DNA of 64,000 bases from Jannaschia marina (lineage in GTDB: Bacteria > Pseudomonadota > Alphaproteobacteria > Rhodobacterales > Rhodobacteraceae). Every line of letters starts with the position of its first letter. Positions within the stretch are counted from its first letter, which is position 1. Under the pieces are notes generated by a model. The model had not been told where the DNA came from and did not search any database. It worked only from the letters and a program-made list of their open reading frames with translations. The position numbers were made by a program, and so were the translations under genes. The stretch lies in NCBI RefSeq assembly GCF_013404595.1, contig NZ_JABVAX010000010.1, positions 28,494-92,493 of the forward strand, written 5' to 3'. Shown piece by piece: positions 33,429 to 42,654 of the stretch.

Positions 33429-33512
33429 GTCTCAATAATCAGCATTCTAAGCTGTGTCTGACAAGCCTTTCTTTTGGGATCGGCTTGAAAAACAAGGTTG
33501 GGAGGACCTTAA

Positions 33513-35129
33513 ATGGCGGACCACACGGCAGATTATGTTGTTGTCGGCGGCGGATCGGCAGGGTGCGTGCTGGCGAACCGACTGTCGGCGGATCCCAAAA
33601 ACAAGGTCATCCTGCTCGAAGCCGGGGGGCGCGACTGGAACCCCTGGATCCACATCCCGGTCGGCTATTTCAAGACGATCCACAATCCGAGCGTCGACTG
33701 GTGCTACAAGACGGAGCCCGATCCCGGTCTGAATGGCCGGTCGATCGAATGGCCCCGGGGCAAGGTTCTCGGTGGCTCCTCGTCGCTCAACGGCCTTCTC
33801 TACGTGCGCGGCCAACCGCAGGATTACGACCGCTGGGCCCAGATGGGCAACCGCGGCTGGGCGTGGGACGACGTGTTGCCTCTGTTCAAGCGGGCCGAGA
33901 ACAACGAGCGCGGCGGGGATGAATATCACGGCGATCAGGGGCCCCTCTCGGTATCGAACATGCGCATTCAGCGCCCGATCACCGACGCCTGGGTCGCGGC
34001 GGCGCAGGCCGCGGGCTACAAGTTCAACCCCGACTACAACGGAGCCGACCAGGAAGGTGTCGGCTTTTTCCAGTTGACCGCGCGCAACGGCCGCCGCTGC
34101 TCCTCCGCGGTGGCCTATCTCAAGCCGGCGAAGGGGCGCGAAAACCTTCAGATCCTCACGCACGCCCAGGCCGACCGCATCGTTCTGGAGGGGACACGCG
34201 CCGTCGCCGTGGAGTATCGCGACAAGTCCGGCCAGGTGAAGACCGTCCGCGCGAATCGCGAGATCGTGCTGTCCGGCGGGGCCATCAATTCCCCGCAACT
34301 CCTGATGCTGTCGGGTATCGGCGAGCCGGAGCAGCTTCGCGCCCACGGCATCGAGGTGCAAAAGGATCTGTCGGGTGTCGGAAAGAACATGCAGGATCAC
34401 CTGCAGGCGCGCCTCGTCTACAAGTGCAACGAGCCGACCCTCAACGACGAGGTGGCGAGCCTCTTCGGGCAGGCGAAGATCGGCCTGAAGTACCTGATGT
34501 TCCGCGCCGGTCCGATGACCATGGCCGCCAGTCTGGCCACCGGCTTCATGAAGACCCGTCCCGACCTGGAAACCCCGGACATCCAGTTCCATGTCCAGCC
34601 GCTCTCGGCCGAGAACCCGGGCAAGGGGGCGGACAAGTTCTCCGCCTTCACCATGTCGGTCTGCCAGCTGCGCCCCGAGAGCAAGGGCGAGATCAGACTG
34701 GCCTCCTCCGACGGGCGGGTCTATCCGAAGATCATCCCGAACTACCTCTCGACCAAGACCGACTGCGATACCATCGTCGAGGGCGTCAACATCGCGCGGC
34801 GGATCGCGCGCCACGCGCCCCTGACGACCAAGATATCCGAGGAGTTCCGCCCCCATGCCGACCTTGACATGGAGGATTACGACGCCACGCTCGACTGGGC
34901 CCGCAGCAACACCGCCTCGATCTATCACCCGACCGGCACCTGCAAGATGGGCAACGGTGCCGACGCCGTCGTCGACGAGCGCCTGCGGGTCCACGGCATC
35001 TCGGGCCTGCGCGTCGCCGATTGCTCGATCATGCCGGAGATCGTGTCGGGCAACACCAACGCACCGGCGATCATGATCGGCGAGAAGGCCTCCGACCTCG
35101 TGCTCGAGGATGCCCGCGCGACCGTGTGA
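33513..35129 (+). CDS. GMC-family FAD oxidoreductase (alcohol/choline dehydrogenase-like)
   Basis: 538 aa. FAD motif VVVGGGSAGCVLANRLSA (residues 9-26), [37 protein letters not shown], and C-terminal YHPTGTCKMG with GNTNAPAIMIGEKASDLV. The family oxidises primary alcohols to aldehydes; this subgroup is often annotated as AlkJ-like or choline dehydrogenase. No aldehyde dehydrogenase is adjacent and it diverges from the TRAP operon, so a role on the TRAP substrate is possible. GGGAGGA precedes the ATG. BetA proper is at 10977. Confidence 0.88.
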   Translation: MADHTADYVVVGGGSAGCVLANRLSADPKNKVILLEAGGRDWNPWIHIPVGYFKTIHNPSVDWCYKTEPDPGLNGRSIEWPRGKVLGGSSSLNGLLYVRGQPQDYDRWAQMGNRGWAWDDVLPLFKRAENNERGGDEYHGDQGPLSVSNMRIQRPITDAWVAAAQAAGYKFNPDYNGADQEGVGFFQLTARNGRRCSSAVAYLKPAKGRENLQILTHAQADRIVLEGTRAVAVEYRDKSGQVKTVRANREIVLSGGAINSPQLLMLSGIGEPEQLRAHGIEVQKDLSGVGKNMQDHLQARLVYKCNEPTLNDEVASLFGQAKIGLKYLMFRAGPMTMAASLATGFMKTRPDLETPDIQFHVQPLSAENPGKGADKFSAFTMSVCQLRPESKGEIRLASSDGRVYPKIIPNYLSTKTDCDTIVEGVNIARRIARHAPLTTKISEEFRPHADLDMEDYDATLDWARSNTASIYHPTGTCKMGNGADAVVDERLRVHGISGLRVADCSIMPEIVSGNTNAPAIMIGEKASDLVLEDARATV

Positions 35130-35176
35130 GGCGGGTGCCGGCTCGCGTATTTCGGGCCGGAGGGCGGGGCCGCGGT

Positions 35177-35220
35177 TTGTACAAAACGTCAAATCGGGGG
35201 TGCGAACCTTGTACAAAACG
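35177..35220. repeat. Two 12-bp direct repeats containing a palindrome
   Basis: TTGTACAAAACG occurs at 35177-35188 and again at 35209-35220, a 32-bp period (three helical turns). Each contains the perfect palindrome TTGTACAA. They lie in the 105-bp gap between two converging gene ends, where an operator is not expected. Function unknown. Confidence 0.75.
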
Positions 35221-35234
35221 CTCAAAATGGGTCT

Positions 35235-38186
35235 TCAGCGCCCCTCCATCGCGATGAGCGAGGCGTTCCCGCCCGCCGCCGTGGTGTCGGTGCTCACGAC
35301 GACCTCCTCCACGAAGCGTGACAGGTAGAGCGGTCCGCCCGCCTTCGGCCCCGTTCCCGAGAGCCCGTGCCCGCCGAAGGGTTGCGAACCGACGATCGCT
35401 CCGATCTGGTTGCGGTTGACGTATATATTCCCGGCACTTGCGCGCTCGGTGACGTGGGCGATGGTCGCGTCGATGCGTGAGTGAAGGCCGAAGGTCAGCC
35501 CGAAGCCTGTGCTCGCGATCTCCGCCAGAACGTCGTCGATCTCTCCCTGCTTCCAGCGCTTTACATGCAGGATCGGCCCGAAAACCTCCTGCTTCAGGCT
35601 TTCGTCGCGACCAAGCTTCAGGATCGTCGGCGGCAGGAAGAGCCCCCCCTCTGGCGTATCACCCTGCCAGAGAATTTTCTTCTTCGAAACATAGTGTTGC
35701 AGTCTACTCAGCGCGTCTTGGTCGATGATGGGGCCGACGTCGGTCGCCGGGTCGAGCCCGTCGCCCAGCGTCAGCGCGGCGGCGGCTCCCTCGATCATTT
35801 CGAGCATCCGGTCGGCGACGTCCTCCTGAATATAGACGATCCGGCAGGCCGAGCATCGCTGCCCCGCCGAGCGGAAGGCCGAGGCGACCACGTCGCGCGT
35901 GACCTGTTCGGGCAGGGCGGTTGCGTCCACGATCATGGCATTCGCGCCGCCGGTCTCGGCGATCAGAGGCAGGATCGGGCCGTCGCGCTCGGCCAGCGCC
36001 CGGTTGATCGCCCGCGCCGTCGCCGTCGACCCGGTGAAGGCGACGCCGGCGAGGTTTTCGTTTTCCGTCAGTGCCTTGCCGATTTCGGGGCCGCCCGGTG
36101 CGAGGATCAGCGCGTCCTTCGGCACGCCGGCGCGGTGGAGAAGTGCCACAGCCTGCGCCGCGATGCGCGGGGTCTGCGGGGCCGGCTTGGCGACCACGGT
36201 GTTGCCCACGGCGAGCGCTGCCGCCGTCTGACCGAGGAAGATCGCCAGCGGGAAGTTCCAGGGCGCGATCGTCACGAAGACGCCCCGCCCCCGCGCCGTC
36301 CAGCGGTTGGCCTCGCCCGTCGGCCCCGGCAGGTCGCGCGGGGCGCAGAGCGTCTGGGCCTCGTCGGCATAGTAGCGCAGAAAGTCCACCGCTTCCCGGA
36401 CCTCGGCGATGCCGTCGTCGACCGTCTTGCCAGCCTCTCGCGCGAGCGTTGCCATCAGGTCGACGTGGTTTTCCTCCAGCAGATCGGCCGCGCGGCGCAG
36501 GGCGGCGGCACGGTCAGCCACCGGTATCGCGCGCCAGCCGGGCAAGGCGCGTGCGGCCCGCTCCATCGCGTCGTTTGCCTGCGCCACGGAGAGTGGTGCG
36601 ACCTCGGCGGCTTCGGGTGCTGCACGCATTGCTTCGATCAACGTGTCGAGCATGGCCCGGTCACCCCAGGTGACGCCGCGCGAGTTTCTCCGCGGCGCGA
36701 AGATGTCGCCCGGTTGCGGAATGCGCGGGTGACGCGGATGCGCGCCGAGGTCGTCGGGGACGGAGACGACCTCGGCCACGGGCACGTCGCGGTCGCCCGC
36801 CTTGGCGACGAAGCTGGTCGAGGCCCCGTTCTCCAGCAGGCGCCGGACGAGGTAGGCCAGCAGATCGCGATGCCCGCCGACCGGCGCATAGATGCGGACG
36901 GACGTGTCGCTCCCCCGCGTGACGGCGTCGTAGAGGCTCTCGCCCATCCCATGGAGCCGCTGGAACTCGAACCCTCCGTCGCGCGTGCCGTCGCGTGCCA
37001 TCTCCTCGATCCGCGCGATGGAGAGCGCATTATGGGTCGCAAACTGCGGGTAGAGATGCGGCCGCAGGTCGAGCATCCGCTTTGCGCAGGCAAGGAAGTT
37101 GAGGTCCGTCATCGCCTTGCGGGTGAAGACGGGGTAGTCGCCGTGCCCCTCCACCTGTGCATGCTTGACCTCGGTGTCCCAGTACGCCCCTTTCACGAGC
37201 CGGACCATCAGCTGCTGACCATGCTCCTGCGCAAGCCCCCCGGCCCAGTCGATCACGGCGAGCGCGCGCTTGCCATAGGCCTGGATCGCGAGACCGAAGC
37301 CCGTCCAGTCGCGCAAGGCGTCATCGGCAAAGACCGTCTCGATGACCTCGAGCGAGAGGTCGAGGCGATCCTGCTCCTCGGCGTCAACCGTGAAGTTGAG
37401 ATCGTACGACTTCGCCTGCCGCGCCAGATCGAGGAGGACGGGCGCGAGCTCCCGCAGGACGGCTGGCCGGTTGCGCGGCTCGTAGCGCGGGTGCAGGGCC
37501 GAGAGCTTGACCGAGATCCCCGGCCGATGGGGGAGCGGTTTCGTACCGGCATGACGTCCGATGGCGTCGATCGCGTCTGCGTAGGAGCGGGCGTAGCGCT
37601 TCGCATCCGCCCAGGTCTTCGCGCCCTCGCCCAGCATGTCATAGCTGTAGAGGCGGCCTTTCGCCTCCTGCTCCCGTGCTCGGGTGAGCGCGGCCTCGAT
37701 CGTCTCGCCCAGAACGAACTGATGTCCCATGAAGCGCATCGCCTGACGCACGCCCGTGCGGACGGCCGGTGCCCCGATCCGGCGGGTCAGGCCGCCGAGC
37801 ACGCCGGGCACGGTGTCGCCCGGGCGCAGCAGCCGGTTCGACAGGCCGAGCCCCCATGTGGCCGCCGAGACGAGCCAGGCGTCGGACGGATCGTGCCCGT
37901 CCCAGTCGCCAGCCCCGATCTTGTCGGCGATCAGCGCGTCCTGCGTCGCGGCGTCGGGCACGCGCAGCAAAGCCTCGGCCATCGCCATGAGGGCCAGCCC
38001 CTCTCGCGTCGTCAGGTCGTAGTCGCGCAGAAAGTCCTCCAGCCCGCCGATCCGCGTCTGCGCGCCCCGGATCGCCTCGATGAGGGCAACGGCCCGGTCA
38101 TGCGTCCGGGCGGCGACCCGCGCGTGGGGCAGAAGTCCGGGAACGAGGGTTTCGTCGGCGGGGGCGTAGGGGGCGGACAACGGCAT
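35235..38186 (-). CDS. putA: Bifunctional proline dehydrogenase / glutamate-semialdehyde dehydrogenase
   Basis: 983 aa. Oxidises proline to glutamate in two steps: an FAD proline dehydrogenase barrel at roughly 150-450 (RLYSYDMLGEGAKTWADAKRYARSY, ISVKLSALHPRYE, VRLVKGAYWDTEVKHAQ, FATHNALSIA) and an NAD aldehyde dehydrogenase at about 510-970 with catalytic Cys778 (SAGQRCSACRIVY) and PWNFPLAIFLGQ. There is no N-terminal ribbon-helix-helix, so it is not self-regulating; the divergent Lrp-type gene supplies control. AGGAG precedes the ATG at 38186. The C-terminus lacks the extra ALDH-superfamily domain of long PutAs. Confidence 0.94.
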   Translation of the reverse strand: MPLSAPYAPADETLVPGLLPHARVAARTHDRAVALIEAIRGAQTRIGGLEDFLRDYDLTTREGLALMAMAEALLRVPDAATQDALIADKIGAGDWDGHDPSDAWLVSAATWGLGLSNRLLRPGDTVPGVLGGLTRRIGAPAVRTGVRQAMRFMGHQFVLGETIEAALTRAREQEAKGRLYSYDMLGEGAKTWADAKRYARSYADAIDAIGRHAGTKPLPHRPGISVKLSALHPRYEPRNRPAVLRELAPVLLDLARQAKSYDLNFTVDAEEQDRLDLSLEVIETVFADDALRDWTGFGLAIQAYGKRALAVIDWAGGLAQEHGQQLMVRLVKGAYWDTEVKHAQVEGHGDYPVFTRKAMTDLNFLACAKRMLDLRPHLYPQFATHNALSIARIEEMARDGTRDGGFEFQRLHGMGESLYDAVTRGSDTSVRIYAPVGGHRDLLAYLVRRLLENGASTSFVAKAGDRDVPVAEVVSVPDDLGAHPRHPRIPQPGDIFAPRRNSRGVTWGDRAMLDTLIEAMRAAPEAAEVAPLSVAQANDAMERAARALPGWRAIPVADRAAALRRAADLLEENHVDLMATLAREAGKTVDDGIAEVREAVDFLRYYADEAQTLCAPRDLPGPTGEANRWTARGRGVFVTIAPWNFPLAIFLGQTAAALAVGNTVVAKPAPQTPRIAAQAVALLHRAGVPKDALILAPGGPEIGKALTENENLAGVAFTGSTATARAINRALAERDGPILPLIAETGGANAMIVDATALPEQVTRDVVASAFRSAGQRCSACRIVYIQEDVADRMLEMIEGAAAALTLGDGLDPATDVGPIIDQDALSRLQHYVSKKKILWQGDTPEGGLFLPPTILKLGRDESLKQEVFGPILHVKRWKQGEIDDVLAEIASTGFGLTFGLHSRIDATIAHVTERASAGNIYVNRNQIGAIVGSQPFGGHGLSGTGPKAGGPLYLSRFVEEVVVSTDTTAAGGNASLIAMEGR

Positions 38187-38311
38187 GGCGGGCTCCTGTT
38201 CCGATTGCCCCGATCCTATCGCGGTCGCCGCGGGATTTCTCACCTTTCTCCTCCCTTGTGTGATATGCATTTGGGGATTCGCGTCGTTCGTTGAGGTTGA
38301 GTTGGTGTAAA

Positions 38312-38827
38312 GTGGATATCTACGACCGAAGAATCCTGGAAATCCTCCAACAAGACGGTCGAGTCGCGGTGACGGCGCTGGCCGACCGGATCGGCCTGTC
38401 GCCGAACGCGACGACCGAACGGATGCGCCGTTTGCAGCGGGAGGGCGTCATCACCGGTTTTCGCGCGGTGTTGAGCCCTCAGGCGCTCGACCGCGGGCTG
38501 ACCGCGTTCGTCGAGGTGCGGCTCGACCGTACGTCGTCGGATGTGTTCGAGGCCTTCGCCTCGCTCGTCCGGCAGCTGGAGGGGGTCGAGGAATGTCACA
38601 TGGTCGCCGGCGGTTTCGACTATCTGCTCAAGACGCGCCACCGCGACATGGCCGCCTATCGCGCGTTTCTGTCCGACCGGCTCGTCGATCTGCCCGGCGT
38701 GCGCGAGACGCGCACCTATGCCGTGATCGAGGCCGTGGTCGAGGGGCGGGGGCTGCCGCTCGGCACGCTGGCGGATCGTTCGAATGCGAAGCAAAAAGCC
38801 CCGTCGGCGCCACGATCCGTTAAGTGA
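38312..38827 (+). CDS. putR: Lrp/AsnC-family regulator of proline use
   Basis: 171 aa with the GTG at 38312 (VDIYDRRILEILQQDGRV); a TTG seven codons earlier is an alternative. N-terminal helix-turn-helix (VTALADRIGLSPNATTERMRRLQREGVITGF) and RAM effector-binding domain (AFVEVRLDRTS ... VEECHMVAGGFDYLLKTRHRDMAAYRAFLSDRL). Divergent from putA, as PutR is in other alphaproteobacteria, where it activates putA when proline is present. Its stop codon lies inside the CtrA box of the flagellin promoter. Confidence 0.85.
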   Translation: MDIYDRRILEILQQDGRVAVTALADRIGLSPNATTERMRRLQREGVITGFRAVLSPQALDRGLTAFVEVRLDRTSSDVFEAFASLVRQLEGVEECHMVAGGFDYLLKTRHRDMAAYRAFLSDRLVDLPGVRETRTYAVIEAVVEGRGLPLGTLADRSNAKQKAPSAPRSVK

Positions 38828-38834
38828 CGCTTAA
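38820..38834 (+). promoter_or_regulatory. Perfect CtrA-type box upstream of flagellin
   Basis: TTAA-GTGACGC-TTAA, an exact match to the alphaproteobacterial CtrA consensus TTAA-N7-TTAA, 135 bp before the flagellin ATG and overlapping the putR stop codon. CtrA controls flagellar genes in Rhodobacterales with this type of cluster. Confidence 0.75.
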
Positions 38835-38875
38835 GGCTGCGTGCCTAGACCCGGGCTACCGAGAACGGTGAGTGC

Positions 38876-38951
38876 GGGTCTGATGACAGACCCTCGAAGG
38901 CAGAATGTCGATTGTCCGCGCAGGCGGAGTTTCCGGCGTGCGAAGCGCGCC
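38876..38951 (+). other. Three stem-loops in the flagellin 5' leader
   Basis: Between the CtrA box and the flagellin start lie three successive hairpins: 38876-38893 (7-bp arm GGGTCTG, loop ATGA), 38915-38928 (TCCGC/GCGGA, loop GCAG) and 38935-38951 (GGCGTGC/GCGCGCC with one G-T pair, loop GAA). The leader would be over 100 nt. FlbT, encoded downstream, is known in Caulobacter to act on the flagellin mRNA leader, so this is the likely target. Confidence 0.6.
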
Positions 38952-38969
38952 CATCCACATGAGGAATCC

Positions 38970-40232
38970 ATGTCCAGCATTCTGACCAACAACGGCGCGA
39001 TGGTCGCGCTCCAGACGCTGCAATCCATCAACAAGAACCTCGGCATGACGCAGGCCGAAATCTCGACGGGCAAATCCGTCGCCAACGCCAAGGACAACTC
39101 GGCCGTCTGGGCCATCTCCAAGCAGATGGACAGCGACGTGAAGGGTTTCATGGCCATCAGCGAGAGTCTGTCGCTCGGCGAGTCCACCGTAGCCGTCGCC
39201 CGCAGCGCGGCCGAGACGGTCACCGACCTTCTGACCGACATCAAGGGCAAGATCGTCGCCGCACAGGAGCAGAACGTCGACCGCTCCAAGATCCAGACCG
39301 ACATCGACGCGCTGACGGATCAGATCCGCTCGGTCGTGGGCGCGGCGCAATTCAACGGCCTGAACCTTGTGAACGGCTCGTCCTCGGCGGACGTCGACGT
39401 GCTCTCGTCGCTCGATCGTTCGGCCACGGGCGTTGCCTCCTCGTCGATCACGGTCGCCCGGCAGGATCTGTCGATCGCCACGACGGGCGGCACGCCCGCG
39501 ACCTACGGTGCGAACCTCGCTGCCGGCAACACGGCCTACATCACGACGGGGGCGGGCGGTGCCGGTACGGGTGCGGCGAACTCCGCGACCGTGGCGGATG
39601 GCGGCGACGACGTCATCAACATCGTCTCGACGGGCGACGGTATCGGGTATCGCATCACTCTGTCCGACGCGGCCACCGGCAACAATATCGGCACGCGCAC
39701 ATTCGAGTATGTCGCCGGGGCCGACGACAGCCTCGACAGTGTCGCGGCCACGCTGCAGAATCAGATCAACACCTTCATGGCGGCCACCGGCGAGACCGGC
39801 TTCACCGTCTCCCGCGATGGTGCCGAGCTGACGCTCAACAATGACAGCGGCAGCAACGTGACGGCCACGATCGAAGCGTCGAGCACCGGCACCGCGGGCA
39901 CCAACCCCGGGGGCCTCGGTGCTCTGGCATCGATCGACGTGACGACAGATACGGGTGCCACCGGCGCGCTGACCGCGATCGAGGGTCTGATCCAGACGTC
40001 CATCGACGCGGCTGCCGCCTTCGGCTCCGTGCAGGGGCGCATCGAGACGCAGTCGGAGTTCATCTCGAACCTCACCGACTCGCTGACCTCTGGTATCGGC
40101 TCGCTCGTCGACGCCAATATGGAGGAGGCCTCGGCCCGCCTGCAGGCGCTGCAGGTTCAGCAGCAGCTCGCGACGCAATCGCTGTCGATCGCCAATCAGG
40201 CACCGCAGTCGATCCTCGCGCTGTTCCGCTAA
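38970..40232 (+). CDS. Flagellin
   Basis: 420 aa. N-terminal D0/D1 (MSSILTNNGAMVALQTLQSINKNLGMTQAEISTGKSVANAKDNSAVWAI, written here in two parts: residues 1-20 and 21-49) and C-terminal D1/D0 (SLVDANMEEASARLQALQVQ to NQAPQSILALFR) are well conserved. The central ~200 residues are Gly/Ala/Thr/Ser/Asp-rich and probably surface-exposed, with many Ser/Thr that could carry pseudaminic acid from the pathway at 97-3374. GAGGA lies 5 bp before the ATG. Preceded by a CtrA box and structured leader, and followed by a stem-loop and flaF-flbT. Confidence 0.93.
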   Translation: MSSILTNNGAMVALQTLQSINKNLGMTQAEISTGKSVANAKDNSAVWAISKQMDSDVKGFMAISESLSLGESTVAVARSAAETVTDLLTDIKGKIVAAQEQNVDRSKIQTDIDALTDQIRSVVGAAQFNGLNLVNGSSSADVDVLSSLDRSATGVASSSITVARQDLSIATTGGTPATYGANLAAGNTAYITTGAGGAGTGAANSATVADGGDDVINIVSTGDGIGYRITLSDAATGNNIGTRTFEYVAGADDSLDSVAATLQNQINTFMAATGETGFTVSRDGAELTLNNDSGSNVTATIEASSTGTAGTNPGGLGALASIDVTTDTGATGALTAIEGLIQTSIDAAAAFGSVQGRIETQSEFISNLTDSLTSGIGSLVDANMEEASARLQALQVQQQLATQSLSIANQAPQSILALFR

Positions 40233-40241
40233 CCCGAACCC

Positions 40242-40267
40242 CGTCCCCCGGATCTGTCCGGGGGACG
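40242..40267 (+). terminator. Stem-loop after flagellin
   Basis: A perfect 11-bp stem (CGTCCCCCGGA with its complement) and loop TCTG 10 bp after the stop codon. No T-run follows, so it may protect the abundant flagellin mRNA end while allowing some read-through into flaF. Confidence 0.65.
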
Positions 40268-40345
40268 ACCGAGGTTCGACCAATGGCGCGAAGCGCCGCC
40301 TCTTCGCCTCCGCGCGAAGCTCGCTAAAAGTGAGACACCGACACC

Positions 40346-40717
40346 ATGGGTCATCCACAACAGGCCATCGCGGCCTACGCCACACTCGATGCCAGCATGA
40401 CGTCCCCGGGACGCGCCGAAGCGCTCGTCTTCGCCAAGGTCACCCGACGAATGGAACAGGTCTTCGCCGATCCCGCCGCCGCGCCGTCTCTCCGCATCTC
40501 TCTGCTCAACGACAATCGCCGTCTCTGGCGCGCTGCCGCGGTGGCCTGTGCCGACGATATGAACGCCATGCCCGACCAGTTGCGTGCGAGCCTTTTGAGT
40601 CTCGCCGGCTTCGTGGATCGACATACCAGTGCCGTCCTCGGCGGCTCCGGCGACCCCGGCGTTCTCTGCGAGATCAACCGTCGCGTCGCCGCCGGCCTCT
40701 CTGCCGGGGCAACCTGA
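40346..40717 (+). CDS. flaF: Flagellin-synthesis regulator FlaF
   Basis: 123 aa, slightly long for FlaF. AIAAYATLDASMTSPGRAEALVFAKVTRRM and LRISLLNDNRRLWRAAAVACADDMNAMPDQLRASLLSLAGFVDRHT fit the family. FlaF is needed for flagellin secretion or translation and opposes FlbT. Its stop codon almost abuts the flbT start. Confidence 0.88.
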   Translation: MGHPQQAIAAYATLDASMTSPGRAEALVFAKVTRRMEQVFADPAAAPSLRISLLNDNRRLWRAAAVACADDMNAMPDQLRASLLSLAGFVDRHTSAVLGGSGDPGVLCEINRRVAAGLSAGAT

Positions 40718-40718
40718 C

Positions 40719-41123
40719 GTGGCGGGTCTCATGCTCAAGTTTCCCGCCGGCGACCGGATCGTCGTCAACGGCGCGGTCATCGAGAACGCGGGTCGCGGTG
40801 CCAGGCTCCGTCTCCTGACGCCCGACACGCAGCTCCTTCGGCTGCGCGACGCGATCGACCCCGCCGCCGCGACGACTCCGGTCGGTCGGATCACCCATGC
40901 GGTTCAGATGGTCCTCGTCGGAGAGGCCGCACCGAGCCGGCAGGTGCCGGATCTTCTGTCGGATCTCCAGACGCTGCGCGGCGCTTTCGTGGAGGCGCGC
41001 GACATCGCGGACGTCGATGCGATCCTCGGCAATCTGCGCGATGGACAGTTCTACCAGGCTCTCCGTGCGCTCGGTCGCCTGCGCAAGCGCGAGAGCGAGA
41101 TCCTCGCCGCCGTCGCGCGATGA
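40719..41123 (+). CDS. flbT: Flagellin mRNA regulator FlbT
   Basis: 134 aa with a GTG start at 40719 (VAGLMLKFPAGDRIVVNGAVIEN). An ATG four codons later is possible, but FlbT proteins normally begin with this short lead. The GxRIVVNGAVIENAGR stretch and QVPDLLSDLQTLRGAFVEARDIADVDAI are typical. It lowers flagellin translation by acting on the mRNA leader. TGA overlaps the next ATG. Confidence 0.88.
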   Translation: MAGLMLKFPAGDRIVVNGAVIENAGRGARLRLLTPDTQLLRLRDAIDPAAATTPVGRITHAVQMVLVGEAAPSRQVPDLLSDLQTLRGAFVEARDIADVDAILGNLRDGQFYQALRALGRLRKRESEILAAVAR

Positions 41124-41905
41124 CCTTCCAGCCTTTCGTTCCCCTTGGCGGCCTTGCCGGCTGGCGCTTTCTGCAGAACACCGTAGAGACACAGCGCGCG
41201 GCCCACGGGGACGGAGCGGTCCTGCAGCGCGATCTCGCCTATTTCCGGGAGAACATCGGCTCGGTCGCTACTGCAGAGGATCTCGTCTCGGATTTCCGTC
41301 TTCTCTCGGTCGCGCTCGGGGCCTTCGGCCTGTCGGAGGACATCAACGCGCACTTCCTGATCCGCACGGTCCTCGAAGAGGGAACGATCGCCCCGGACGC
41401 CCTCGCAAATCGCCTTTCCGACAAACGGTATCGCGATCTTTCGCGTGCCTTCGGTTTCGGCGATTTCGATACTCCGAACACGCAGCTGTCCGACTTCGCG
41501 GATCGTATCGCGGCGCGCTACAAGGAACAGCGCTTCGAGGTCGACATGGGCCGGACGAGCGACACGATGCGGTTGGCCCTTACCGCCCAGCGGGAGCTGC
41601 CGGCGATCGCGGCCGGCGATGCTTCGAACCGTACAAAGTGGTTTACGCTGATGGGCACGCCCCCCGTACGCAAGGTCATGGAGGTCGCGCTCGGTTTGCC
41701 GACGGCCATCGGAACACTGCCGATCGACAAGCAGCTTGAGGTGTTCCAGGAGCGCGCGCGTGCGCTGTTCGGGACGGATGATCTGCCCCAACTGGTTGCG
41801 GAGGGTCGGCTGGACCGCATCCTGGACCGGTTCACCGCGCTCGACGACTCCGCAAGCGGCGTGAATGTGACATCGCCCGCCCTCGTTCTGCTGCGCGGCT
41901 TCTGA
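41120..41905 (+). CDS. DUF1217 flagellar-locus protein
   Basis: 261 aa. The repeated DUF1217 pattern is visible (GLAGWRFLQNTVETQRAAH ... YFRENIGSVATAEDLVSDFRLLSVALGAFGLSEDINAHFLIRTVLEEG and a second half around YKEQRFEVDMGRTSDTMRLAL ... VMEVALGLPTAIGTLPIDKQLEVF). The family is confined to alphaproteobacterial flagellar loci; its function is not established. ATGA-coupled to flbT. Downstream is a decayed insertion region. Confidence 0.83.
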   Translation: MTFQPFVPLGGLAGWRFLQNTVETQRAAHGDGAVLQRDLAYFRENIGSVATAEDLVSDFRLLSVALGAFGLSEDINAHFLIRTVLEEGTIAPDALANRLSDKRYRDLSRAFGFGDFDTPNTQLSDFADRIAARYKEQRFEVDMGRTSDTMRLALTAQRELPAIAAGDASNRTKWFTLMGTPPVRKVMEVALGLPTAIGTLPIDKQLEVFQERARALFGTDDLPQLVAEGRLDRILDRFTALDDSASGVNVTSPALVLLRGF

Positions 41906-42654
41906 CAAACGGCGATGGTGGATGATCCGCGGGGAAGCATGTCGGCACGAGAAGCTATCGGAGCCGTCGGAGTGGGCCAGGATCTGTTGGCCGATTGGCC
42001 TGACCATGGTTCGGAGCGCACGGAGGAGCGGCGAAGGGCTGACGCTCGAAGCATGCGGCAGACCGGGCTATTTCGCGCCCGAGCGAAGGTGTCGGCGAAT
42101 GGCAGATTTGGTTGACTCCAAACCGTCGTGGATGTCGTGCCTCTGTCAGAGTCCTCGACATCTGGGCTACTGCGGATGGCCGGATCAGCGATCCCGGCAC
42201 ACCAGCTGGTGGCTCTCGTGCCTCGCTTGTGCTCGCGGCGATCGCGAAGAGACAGGAAGTGACTGCTTTGCTCTCCGGTGAGCCGACTGAACCCCTGTTG
42301 AAGAGACCTTCGCGGCGGGTCGCTTCAAGCGGGTGACACTTCCCTTCGGGGGCACCTTCGAGGCGGATGGAGGAAATTCGATATGCCGGGTTGCTTCGGG
42401 CAACCCATGTGGCGTCCGGCGGGCTTGGAGGATCCCTTGGCCCGCCTCCTCCGAACGAATTTTGAGGCACTTGCGCCCCGACCGTTTCGACCCGGTTCCT
42501 GTTGCAGCGTAAGCGCGCGCCGACATTGCAATGGCCGCTCGGCTTCGAACCTGTAAGCCGCGCCCAGGCTCTGAACCCATTGACCGTCGAGCGTCGTCAG
42601 TCTGTTCGCGATCCAGAACAGCCTTCTTCTAATGAGGTGGCCATTTCCCACAGA
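41906..42654. other. 750-bp gap with no recognisable gene
   Basis: Several open frames exist on both strands but none has family resemblance, a convincing ribosome-binding site or the codon pattern of the neighbours. One small hairpin (GGGTTGC/GCAACCC, 42388-42406) is present. It may be remains of imported DNA carried with the adjacent insertion sequence. Confidence 0.6.

Noticed and set aside
33513..35129. Second betA
   Set aside because: GMC family motifs fit but the gene lies away from bet genes, diverges from a TRAP operon and is less similar to BetA than the product of 10977; named only to family level.
41906..42654. Small open frames of 66-170 codons on both strands
   Set aside because: No family resemblance, ribosome-binding sites or codon bias; treated as non-coding.
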